The position numbers and the translations under genes are program-made. Below the pieces are notes generated by a model. That model worked only from the letters and a program-made list of their open reading frames with translations. It was not told the origin of the DNA and made no database searches. A stretch of DNA of 64,000 bases from assembly GCF_049116215.1 (NCBI RefSeq), contig NZ_JAGDZB010000004.1, positions 205,083 to 269,082 of the forward strand. The letters run 5' to 3'. The DNA is from Shimia sp049116215 (GTDB lineage Bacteria; Pseudomonadota; Alphaproteobacteria; Rhodobacterales; Rhodobacteraceae). This document shows, one piece after another, positions 52,032-59,998 of the stretch (position 1 is the first letter of the stretch; each line of letters begins with the position of its first letter).

Positions 52032-53207
52032 CTACTCACGCTTTAGCGCCCCACTCAACACCGCAATCATCAGTGCCAGTACTGCCAGCACGCCAAAGGA
52101 CACTCTGAGCGAGGTCGCGTTGGCGATGAAGCCAATCACTGGTGGCCCTAACAACATGCCGCCGTAGCCGAAGGTGGCGGTGCCCGCGAGGGCTTTGCCG
52201 GGGCTTTCATGCGGGTCGTTGGCGGCGCGGCTGAAGGCGAGCGGGAAGATCAGGGCGTAGCCGACGCCCATCATCACAAAGCCCACCAGCATCACTTGTG
52301 GCACTGGGAACAGCACGGTGAGAGCCGCGCCGGTGGCGGCTACAAGGCCACTGACGCGGGCGGCCAAATGGGGTGACGTGTGGTGGGTGATCCAGTCACC
52401 CAGGAGACGCATAATCACCATGGTTACGGAGAAGATCGCGTAGCCCATGGCGGCCCAGTTTTCTGGCGCGCCGCCGATGTCCACAAGATAGACGGCGCTC
52501 CAATCGGCCATGGCGCCTTCGCCCATGGAGGCGCCAAGCGCGAGCAAGCCGACCAGCACAAGCTGGCCTTTGGGGATTGAGAAAATGGGCGCTTTACTGT
52601 CGCGGTTGACGGGCGAGGTCCATTCGATGTTGCCAAGCCAGAACAGCAGTGCGGTCAAGGGGATGCCGACAATGGCGTAGTGCGTGAGGGGGGGGGCGTT
52701 GAGGCTGATGGCGGCAAAACCGGAGGCGGCGCCGATGCCTGCGCCGAGGCTCCACATCGCGTGATAAGATGACATTTGCGGGCGTTTGGCCCAGCGTTCA
52801 ACCTCAGCGCCCCAGGCATTCATAGTGACGTCCATGCCGCCATGCGCTGCGCCAAACAGGAAAAGAACCGCGCCAAACAGCCAGACGTTGGGCGTGAGTG
52901 CGAGCGCTAACACAAGGATCAAATTGGCAAAGACAAATGCCTTGGTCACGCGGGCCGCGCCAAAGTGGTCTGCGAGACGGCCCGCCAGCGGGAAAGCACA
53001 GATCGCGCCACCGGCCAGCAGGAGCAGTAGACCGCCCAGTTCAGCGTGATTGAGATCATGGGTGGCTTTGAAGGCGGGGATGCGGCTGGCCCACAATCCA
53101 AAGATGGAGCCGTTGATGGCAAACATGGCGGCAATGGCCAGCCATCCGGCGCGGTGCGTGAGATGCGCGGGGGCCGGGGCGTGCGATGGGGCGTCGGTGG
53201 CGGTCAT
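52032..53207 (-). CDS. MFS transporter
   Basis: 391 residues, 12 membrane segments. MFS loop motif AGRLADHFGAARVTKAFV near residue 75 and LWASRIPAFKATHDLNHAEL near 42. The subtype resembles YbjJ-like exporters. Its start overlaps the dctD stop by 4 bp, so it belongs to the two-component operon and may export or import the signal or product. Confidence 0.87.
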   Translation of the reverse strand: MTATDAPSHAPAPAHLTHRAGWLAIAAMFAINGSIFGLWASRIPAFKATHDLNHAELGGLLLLLAGGAICAFPLAGRLADHFGAARVTKAFVFANLILVLALALTPNVWLFGAVLFLFGAAHGGMDVTMNAWGAEVERWAKRPQMSSYHAMWSLGAGIGAASGFAAISLNAPPLTHYAIVGIPLTALLFWLGNIEWTSPVNRDSKAPIFSIPKGQLVLVGLLALGASMGEGAMADWSAVYLVDIGGAPENWAAMGYAIFSVTMVIMRLLGDWITHHTSPHLAARVSGLVAATGAALTVLFPVPQVMLVGFVMMGVGYALIFPLAFSRAANDPHESPGKALAGTATFGYGGMLLGPPVIGFIANATSLRVSFGVLAVLALMIAVLSGALKRE

Positions 53208-54430
53208 CGGAAGCTTTCGGGCTTGAGGCCGTATTTGGCGAGTTTGTCATACATGGTTTTGCGCGGCAGCTTAAGCGCTTCGGCCGCCGCTGCCGCCCGA
53301 CCTTGGTGCTTGCGCAGCGCTTCTGCAAGCAGGGATCGTTCGACTTGTGCCATTTGGTCGGCCAGTCCCAAGCCAGCGGTTTGGGTTTCCTCGCCGGGCA
53401 GTCCCAGAGTGAAGCGCATGGCGGCACTCATCAGGGCGCGGGCGTTGCCGGGCCAGTCCTGTGCGATCAGCGACGAGATCACATCGGAGGTGATCTCCGG
53501 AGCGTCGACGCCCGCCTGTTCGGCGGCTTGGGCCACGTAATGGCGGAACAGCACGGGGATGTCTTCGGGGCGCTCGGACAGGGCCGGGATGCGGACTTGC
53601 AACGCTTCAAGGCGATAAAACAAGTCGGCGTGCAGGGCGCCGGATTGTACGGCGTCATCAAGCGGCGCGGCGCTGCCAAAGATCAGGCGCGGGTGTTCGC
53701 CGGTTTCCAGCAGGGTCAGCAGGGCAAATTGCGTCTGCATCGGCATGGATTGCACTTCGTCCAAGAAGAGACTGCCGCCTTGGGTGTCCTCGATCAGAGT
53801 GGCAAAAGTGGCCGGGTCCATGTCGGTGGCGGTGTGTTTGGCAAAGGGACCTTCGGGATGCGCGCCGCAGAGGTGGATGACTTCGGCCACTTTGGAGATG
53901 CCCGCGCCGGGCGGGCCGGAAATCAGCACTTCGGCGTTGATGTGGGCGACCGAGCGGGCGCGGTGGCGCAGCGTTTCGGCTTGGGGCGAAGTGCCGTAGA
54001 TGATTCGAGCGGCGGCGTCGCCAGTTTCGAGCTGCGCTTTGAGATGGCGGTTTTCCAGCGCCATGGCGCGGGCTTTTTGGGCGCGTTCGATGACGGCGAT
54101 GAGTTCCGCCGGGGCGCAGGGCTTTTCCAAGAAGCCAAAGGCGCCCTGGGTCATGGCACGTACGGCCATGGGGATGTCGCCTTCGCCAGTCAGCAGGATC
54201 ACGGGCAGTTCCGCGTCGGTGTCGCGGGTGAACTGCAAGAGGTGAAAGCCATCGCGGCCGGGCATGCGCATGTCAGAGAGGATCACGCCGGTGAAGGATG
54301 CTGTGATGTGGTCTTTGGCTTCGACAAAGGAGCCCGCGGAGACCACCGGAAACTCTTCGAGCTCCAGCGTCTGGGTCAGGGCTTCGCGCACGATGGGGTC
54401 GTCATCGACCACCAAAACAGGAGCCGTCAT
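53204..54430 (-). CDS. DctD-like response regulator with degenerate AAA+ domain
   Basis: 408 residues. Receiver domain with phosphoacceptor in VILSDMRMPGRDGFHLLQFT; AAA+-like centre; C-terminal Fis-type HTH (GRAAAAAEALKLPRKTMYDK). The centre is crippled: Walker A reads SGPPGAGISKVAEVIH without GK[ST], the GAFTGA loop is absent (GPFAKHTATDMDPATFATLI), and the RER finger is SER. Walker B (GGSLFLDEV) survives. It is thus unlikely to activate sigma-54. ATG 54430 overlaps the kinase stop by 4 bp. Confidence 0.88.
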   Translation of the reverse strand: MTAPVLVVDDDPIVREALTQTLELEEFPVVSAGSFVEAKDHITASFTGVILSDMRMPGRDGFHLLQFTRDTDAELPVILLTGEGDIPMAVRAMTQGAFGFLEKPCAPAELIAVIERAQKARAMALENRHLKAQLETGDAAARIIYGTSPQAETLRHRARSVAHINAEVLISGPPGAGISKVAEVIHLCGAHPEGPFAKHTATDMDPATFATLIEDTQGGSLFLDEVQSMPMQTQFALLTLLETGEHPRLIFGSAAPLDDAVQSGALHADLFYRLEALQVRIPALSERPEDIPVLFRHYVAQAAEQAGVDAPEITSDVISSLIAQDWPGNARALMSAAMRFTLGLPGEETQTAGLGLADQMAQVERSLLAEALRKHQGRAAAAAEALKLPRKTMYDKLAKYGLKPESFR

Positions 54431-56193
54431 GATTGGCTCTCCTCTTGCCATTGGTCCAGCTCGACGGTGAACAGGGCGCCGCCAGAGGGTAGGTTGGTGC
54501 CGCGGATGTTGCCGCCAAAGCTTTGCACCAAGCCATAGCTGATGGAGAGGCCGAGGCCCATGCCTTCTGAGCTGCCCACCTCTTTGGTGGTGTAAAACGG
54601 ATCAAAAATCTTATCAGGGGCGTCGATGCCAGGGCCAGTGTCGCGGATGTTCACGCAGAGGCGTGGGGCGGTGACAATTGAAATGTCGATCTGACGTTCC
54701 TCGCTGTCGGACATGGCGTCGGCGGCGTTGTTGATCAGGTTCACAAACACCTGCGCGAGGCGGACTTCGCCACCCAAAGCGTAGATGGGCATGTTATAGG
54801 AATGGGCCGCCCAGCTCAGGTTGATGTTGTCCTGATTGAGCCGCAGCTCGGTGAGCTCCACGGCCTGGCTGATGGTGGCGACCAGATCGACCTTGCCCAT
54901 GGGCTCGTTTTCGTTGCGGGCAAAGGCACGCAGGTTTTTGATGATGCGGGCCATGCGGGTAGCCATTTGCGAGATGCGGGTGAGGTTTTCCCCCGCTTTC
55001 TCGGTGTTGTCGCGGTCCAGGAACCGTGTGCCGTTGTCAGCAAAGGTCTGAATGGCCTGAAGCGGCTGATTGAGTTCGTGGCTGATGCCGGCGCTCATTT
55101 GGCCAAGGGCGGAGAGTTTGCCAGCCTGCACTAGGTCGGCTTGCGCTTTCTTGAGAGCGGCTTCGGCCTCTTCGCGTTCGGTGATCTCGCGGCGAAGGGC
55201 CTCGTTGGTGGAGGACAGGGCTTTGGTGCGAATGGTCACGCGTTCTTCCAATTCGGCGTTGGCTTGGGCGAGCACGCGGCGGCGTTCCAATACTTGCAGT
55301 AGGATCAGGCCAAACACCATGACCACGGCAGCAATGGCGCCCGCTTGCAGGCCTGCAATGCGGCGGGCGAAACTGACGTCGACAATGGCCTCAGCCACGA
55401 GGTCGATGATCGGCAGGTCTTTTATGATGTGCAGGCCGCGTTCCGGGATGTAAGGCCCCCAATCCATGTGCCAGATTTCGTAACCTGCCGTTATGTGGCT
55501 GGTGAAAGCCGGGGCAGGGGCGTCAGAAGGGGCGAGGCCGGTGCTGCCAGTAGGGCGCTGCCAAAACAGGAGTTCGGAGCGGTTGGTGATGAAGACCTCT
55601 TTGGCGTCATCCACAAAGTAGACGGCAGGGCCATCGCCGCGCCAGTTGCCTTCCACATCGGCCATGTCCACCACCACAGTCAGGACGGCGGCGACTTTGC
55701 CGTCGGCGCCAAAACTTGGGGCGGAGAAGTAAAAGGCGCGTTGGTTGAAGCGCGCGTCCACGGCGTGGTGGGTGCCAATGGCGCCGTGTAGAGCGCGAGT
55801 GAAATAAGGGGCGCCGGTCAGGTTTTGGGAGGGAATGGCGTCTTCCTGTGCGGTGGCCAGGATGGTGCCGTCTGCGCTGGCATAAATCAGGTCGAGCGCA
55901 GCGGTTTTGTCGGCCACTTCCAGAAGCAGGTCGGCGCTGGGCTGGGCGTTGGACTGATCTTTGCTCAGCGCCAGCAGAGTTGGATGCTCCGCCATTAGGA
56001 CAGCAAGCTCCTGATAACGCTGCAATTGCGCCGTGAGCCTGTCGGCGGCCAGTGCGAGATCCGCCTCGCCTCGTCGCGCCAGCTGATCCAGCGCTTGCAC
56101 ATAGCCGTAGCGCCAGACGCCGCTGGCGAGTGCCACGAGCAGGATGAAGAAGAGGAGGAGAATCGTGGCCCGGTGGCGTATCCAAGTTCGCAT
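54427..56193 (-). CDS. DctB-like sensor histidine kinase
   Basis: 588 residues. Membrane helix near residue 10-27 (ILLLFFILLVALASGVWRYG), a periplasmic dCache-like sensor to about 275, second helix (GAIAAVVMVFGLILLQVLER), coiled coil, then LSALGQMSAGISHELNQPLQ with the phospho-His, and an HATPase (VNLINNAADAMSDSEERQID; EGMGLGLSISYGLVQSFGGN). DctB proteins sense C4-dicarboxylates; here no dct transporter is adjacent. Divergent from the M20 genes. Confidence 0.9.
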   Translation of the reverse strand: MRTWIRHRATILLLFFILLVALASGVWRYGYVQALDQLARRGEADLALAADRLTAQLQRYQELAVLMAEHPTLLALSKDQSNAQPSADLLLEVADKTAALDLIYASADGTILATAQEDAIPSQNLTGAPYFTRALHGAIGTHHAVDARFNQRAFYFSAPSFGADGKVAAVLTVVVDMADVEGNWRGDGPAVYFVDDAKEVFITNRSELLFWQRPTGSTGLAPSDAPAPAFTSHITAGYEIWHMDWGPYIPERGLHIIKDLPIIDLVAEAIVDVSFARRIAGLQAGAIAAVVMVFGLILLQVLERRRVLAQANAELEERVTIRTKALSSTNEALRREITEREEAEAALKKAQADLVQAGKLSALGQMSAGISHELNQPLQAIQTFADNGTRFLDRDNTEKAGENLTRISQMATRMARIIKNLRAFARNENEPMGKVDLVATISQAVELTELRLNQDNINLSWAAHSYNMPIYALGGEVRLAQVFVNLINNAADAMSDSEERQIDISIVTAPRLCVNIRDTGPGIDAPDKIFDPFYTTKEVGSSEGMGLGLSISYGLVQSFGGNIRGTNLPSGGALFTVELDQWQEESQS

Positions 56194-56387
56194 GGGTTCA
56201 GCTTAGCGCGTTGTGCCTGGCGGCGCGAGCGTTCCAAAGCGGGTTGGGCTGACTCACGTTGACGCATGCGCAGGCGGAGGTTTGCTTGATAAGTGAATTA
56301 TTTTTGCGGCGGCTCTTGCCAGCCATTGAACAATCGTTCAGTCTCACCAAGCGATCAGAAATTCACGCCATTTTGGAGGAAGTGCCC
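56194..56387. promoter_or_regulatory. Divergent region between dctB-like kinase and M20 array
   Basis: 194 bp holding a perfect inverted repeat TGAAC-AATC-GTTCA at 56327-56340, 47 bp before the first M20 start, an A/T-rich GAATTATTTTTG stretch and a TTGGAGGAAG ribosome-binding site. Confidence 0.45.
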
Positions 56388-57563
56388 ATGCCTATCCGCA
56401 ATCGTATTGCGCAGATGCACGAAGAGATCACCGGTTGGCGGCGCCACCTGCATGAGAACCCTGAACTGTTGTTTGATGTGCATGAAACAGCGGCCTTTGT
56501 GCAGGCGCGCCTGAAGGAATTTGGCGTGGATGAGATCACGCCGGGCATTGGGCAGACCGGTGTTGTGGCGGTGATCAAAGGCAAAAGTGACACCAAAGGT
56601 CGCGTGATCGGCCTGCGTGCGGATATGGACGCGCTGCCGATTCATGAGGCCACCGGGTTGGACTATGCCTCCAAAGTGGATGGAAAAATGCACGCCTGCG
56701 GCCATGACGGGCACACCGCGATGCTGTTAGGCGCGGCGAAGTATCTGGCTGAAACCCGCAATTTTGACGGCACGGCGGTGATGATTTTCCAGCCTGCCGA
56801 AGAGGGCGGCGGCGGTGGCCGTGAGATGTGCCGCGACGGGATGATGGACCGTTGGAACATTCAGGAAGTCTACGGTCTGCACAACGGACCGGGTACGCCG
56901 ATTGGTGAATTTGGCATCCGTCCCGGGGCGCTTCTGGCATCGGCGGATGAGTTTGAGATCGTGGTCACGGGCAAAGGTGGCCACGCGGCGGAGCCTCAGG
57001 AGGCGGTCGACACAACCCTTGTGGCGGCGCAGATCCTGGTCTCCTTGCAAAGCATTGTGTCACGCAATGTGAAGCCAATTGAGCGCGTGGTGCTGACCGT
57101 GGGGACATTGGAGACCGACAGCAGCGCGTCTAACGTGATTGCGCATACGGTGCGCATGAAAGGCACCGTGCGTACCTTGGACAACAACAATCGGGCATTG
57201 GCGGAGAAACGTATTCGCGAAGTGGCCACCCATACTGCGTTGGCGTTTGGCGCAACAGCAGAGGTAATCTGGGAAGAGGGCTATCCGGTCACGGTGAACC
57301 ATGACCGTGAGACCGCGTTTGCCGTGGAAGCGGCTCAGGCCGTGGCGGGTGAGGCAAATGTCGACGCTAATGTGCAGCCGATCATGCCAGCGGAGGATTT
57401 TTCCTTCATGCTGGAAGAGCGCCCCGGCGCGTATATTTTCTTAGGTAATGGCGACAGCGCACAGTGCCACCATCCAGCCTACAACTTCAACGACGAGGCG
57501 ATTCCTGTTGGGAGCAGTTGGTTTGTCGAAATGATCGAGCGGCGCATGCCGAGCGCAGACTGA
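56388..57563 (+). CDS. M20 family amidohydrolase, paralog 1 of 3
   Basis: 391 residues. Zinc-site motifs: HACGHDGHTAMLLGAAKYLA, QPAEEGGGGGREM, GLHNGPGT, and terminal CHHPAYNFNDEAIPVG. Resembles hippurate/N-acyl-amino-acid hydrolases (M20D); a dimerisation lid spans about 190-300. ATG 56388 with GGAGG upstream; an upstream extension to 56259 is not conserved in paralogs. Second gene follows after 22 bp. Confidence 0.92.
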   Translation: MPIRNRIAQMHEEITGWRRHLHENPELLFDVHETAAFVQARLKEFGVDEITPGIGQTGVVAVIKGKSDTKGRVIGLRADMDALPIHEATGLDYASKVDGKMHACGHDGHTAMLLGAAKYLAETRNFDGTAVMIFQPAEEGGGGGREMCRDGMMDRWNIQEVYGLHNGPGTPIGEFGIRPGALLASADEFEIVVTGKGGHAAEPQEAVDTTLVAAQILVSLQSIVSRNVKPIERVVLTVGTLETDSSASNVIAHTVRMKGTVRTLDNNNRALAEKRIREVATHTALAFGATAEVIWEEGYPVTVNHDRETAFAVEAAQAVAGEANVDANVQPIMPAEDFSFMLEERPGAYIFLGNGDSAQCHHPAYNFNDEAIPVGSSWFVEMIERRMPSAD

Positions 57564-57585
57564 AGCCGAGGTAGGGGAGAGAGAC

Positions 57586-58749
57586 ATGCCGGTTAAGAAC
57601 CGTTTTGCGGAGTTGCACGCCGAAATCACTGATTGGCGGCGGGATATTCATGCCCATCCAGAGGTGCTTTATGAAACCCATCGTACATCCGCTTTGGTGG
57701 CAGAAAAGCTCAAGGCGTTTGGATGTGACGAAGTTGTCACCGGCATAGGTCGCACTGGTGTGGTTGGGCTGATCAAAGGCAAGAGTGACACCAAAGGCAA
57801 CGTGATTGGCCTGCGGGCGGACATGGATGCGCTGCCAATGGCGGAGCAGACCGGGTTGGACTACGCCTCCAAGCATGAAGGTGCGATGCATGCCTGTGGC
57901 CATGATGGGCACACGGCGATGTTGCTCGGTGCCGCGAAGTATCTTAGTGAGACACGCAACTTTGATGGCGCGGTGGCGGTGATTTTCCAGCCTGCCGAAG
58001 AAGGCGGTAATGGCGCTTTGGCCATGGTGGAAGACGGCATGATGGAGCGCTTTGGCATCAAAGAGGTCTATGGCATGCACAACTATCCCGGCCTGCCAGT
58101 TGGAGAGTTTGCCTTGCGCAAAGGACCGTTGCTGGCGGCGGTGGATTTCTTCACCATCGAGATTGAAGGCAAGGGCGGCCATGCGGCGCAGCCGAATAAG
58201 ACCATCGACCCAACCATGATGGGCAGTCAGATCCATCTGGCCCTGCAATCCATTGTCAGCCGCAACGCTGATCCGGTGGACCGTGCCGTGCTGTCGGTGA
58301 CCTCGTTTCAGACCGGATCCGACGTCTACAATGTGATCCCGCACACCGCGACGCTGAAAGGCACCGTGCGCACGTTTAACCCGGACACGCAGGATATGGT
58401 TGAGGCGCGCATGAAAGAGGTTGTGGCTGGCGTTGCGGCGACCTTTGGCGGCACGGCCAAGGTCGACTATCAACGGATCACGCCTGCGACAATCAACTGG
58501 GATGAGCAAGCAGCGTTTGCACAAGAGGTTGCGACCGCGGTGTCAGGCAGCTGTCATGAAGCGCCTTTGAAGATGGGGGGAGAGGACTTCTCCTACATGT
58601 TGCAAGCGCGGCCCGGGGCCTTCATCATGGTCGGTAACGGCGACAGCGCGGCGTTGCACCACCCAGAATATAACTTTAACGACGAGGCAATCCCGCACGG
58701 GAGCAGCTTTCTGTCGGAAGTGATCGAACGCCGCATGCCTGCGGTTTAA
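57586..58749 (+). CDS. M20 family amidohydrolase, paralog 2 of 3
   Basis: 387 residues with the same motifs: HACGHDGHTAMLLGAAKYLS, QPAEEGGNGALAMVEDGMME, GMHNYPGL and LHHPEYNFNDEAIPHGSS. It differs from its neighbours in the GGNGALAMVED loop and in the lid (HAAQPNKTIDPTMMGSQIHL), so substrate preference may differ. 22 bp after the first and 27 bp before the third paralog. Confidence 0.92.
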   Translation: MPVKNRFAELHAEITDWRRDIHAHPEVLYETHRTSALVAEKLKAFGCDEVVTGIGRTGVVGLIKGKSDTKGNVIGLRADMDALPMAEQTGLDYASKHEGAMHACGHDGHTAMLLGAAKYLSETRNFDGAVAVIFQPAEEGGNGALAMVEDGMMERFGIKEVYGMHNYPGLPVGEFALRKGPLLAAVDFFTIEIEGKGGHAAQPNKTIDPTMMGSQIHLALQSIVSRNADPVDRAVLSVTSFQTGSDVYNVIPHTATLKGTVRTFNPDTQDMVEARMKEVVAGVAATFGGTAKVDYQRITPATINWDEQAAFAQEVATAVSGSCHEAPLKMGGEDFSYMLQARPGAFIMVGNGDSAALHHPEYNFNDEAIPHGSSFLSEVIERRMPAV

Positions 58750-58776
58750 GAACGTACTATTGAGCGAGGAACAATT

Positions 58777-59943
58777 ATGCCCACCAAGAACCGTTTTGCA
58801 GAGCTGCATGACGAAATCACCGCCTGGCGCCGTGATTTGCATGAGAACCCAGAGATCCTGTTTGAAACCCACCGCACCAGCGCGCTTGTGGCGGAGAAAC
58901 TGGAAGAGTTTGGTCTGGATGAAGTGACCACCGGCATTGGCCGCACTGGTGTTGTTGGCGTGATCAAAGGCAAAGAGACCGGATCTGGTAAGGTGATTGG
59001 TCTGCGCGCTGACATGGATGCGCTGCCGATCCATGAGCAGACCGGTCTGGAGTATGCCTCTAAGACACCGGGGGCGATGCACGCTTGCGGCCATGATGGG
59101 CATACTGCGATGTTGCTTGGTGCGGCGAAGTATCTGGCGGAGACCCGAAACTTTGACGGCACCGTTGTGGTGATCTTCCAGCCTGCCGAAGAAGGTGGCG
59201 GCGGTGGTCGCGAGATGTGTGAAGACGGTCTTATGGAGCGTTGGGGCATTCAGGAAGTCTACGGCATGCACAACTGGCCGGGCGTGCCATTGGGCACTTT
59301 TGCGATCCGTCCGGGGTCGTTTTTTGCTGCAACCGACCAGTTCGAGATCCACTTTGAAGGCAGGGGCGGTCACGCAGCCAAGCCACATGACACTGTTGAT
59401 ACCACAGTGATGTCCGCGCAGGCGGTGCTGGCACTGCAAACCATTGCCAGCCGCAATGCTGATCCAGTGGATCAGGTGGTTGTGTCTGTGACCAGCTTTG
59501 AGACCTCGTCCAAAGCGTTCAACGTGATCCCGCAGAAGGTGCACATCAAAGGCACCGTGCGCACCATGTCCAAAGACATGCGTGCCTTGGCGGAAGAGCG
59601 CATCAACGAGATCTGCAACGGTATCGCTGCGACCTTTGGTGGCACAGTTGAGGTGAAGTATCACCGCGGCTATCCGGTGATGGTGAACTCTGAAACACAG
59701 ACCGAGTTTGCCGCCGAAGTGGCCAAGTCGATTTCCGGCCAGTGTGATGAAGCGCCGCTGGTGATGGGCGGCGAGGACTTTGCTTTCATGCTGGAAGAGC
59801 GCCCAGGGGCCTATATTCTTGTTGGCAACGGCGAAGACGGCGCGATGGTGCACCACCCGGAATACAACTTCAACGACGAGGCCATTCCGGCGGGCTGTTC
59901 CTGGTGGGCAGAAATTGTTGAGCAGCGGATGCCTGCTGCCTAA
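58777..59943 (+). CDS. M20 family amidohydrolase, paralog 3 of 3
   Basis: 388 residues. HACGHDGHTAMLLGAAKYLA, QPAEEGGGGGREMCEDGLME, GMHNWPGV and VHHPEYNFNDEAIPAGCS. Closest by eye to paralog 1 in the active-site loop and to paralog 2 at the N-terminus (KNRFAELHDEITAWRRDLHE), suggesting gene conversion or successive duplication. Ends in front of a GC-rich hairpin. Confidence 0.92.
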   Translation: MPTKNRFAELHDEITAWRRDLHENPEILFETHRTSALVAEKLEEFGLDEVTTGIGRTGVVGVIKGKETGSGKVIGLRADMDALPIHEQTGLEYASKTPGAMHACGHDGHTAMLLGAAKYLAETRNFDGTVVVIFQPAEEGGGGGREMCEDGLMERWGIQEVYGMHNWPGVPLGTFAIRPGSFFAATDQFEIHFEGRGGHAAKPHDTVDTTVMSAQAVLALQTIASRNADPVDQVVVSVTSFETSSKAFNVIPQKVHIKGTVRTMSKDMRALAEERINEICNGIAATFGGTVEVKYHRGYPVMVNSETQTEFAAEVAKSISGQCDEAPLVMGGEDFAFMLEERPGAYILVGNGEDGAMVHHPEYNFNDEAIPAGCSWWAEIVEQRMPAA

Positions 59944-59953
59944 GTGATGCGGA

Positions 59954-59979
59954 CGGCGGCGCGGTAATCAGCGCCGCCG
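59954..59979. terminator. GC-rich hairpin between convergent genes
   Basis: CGGCGGCGC-ggtaatca-GCGCCGCCG, a 9-bp perfect stem between the convergent M20 and hybrid-kinase genes. No U-run, so it is probably a weak or Rho-assisted bidirectional terminator. Confidence 0.5.
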
Positions 59980-59998
59980 GTCCCGTAATACAGCAGGG

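Noticed and set aside
58543..59856. 437-residue minus-strand frame opposite M20 paralogs
   Set aside because: His-rich shadow; the plus strand has intact zinc-site motifs.
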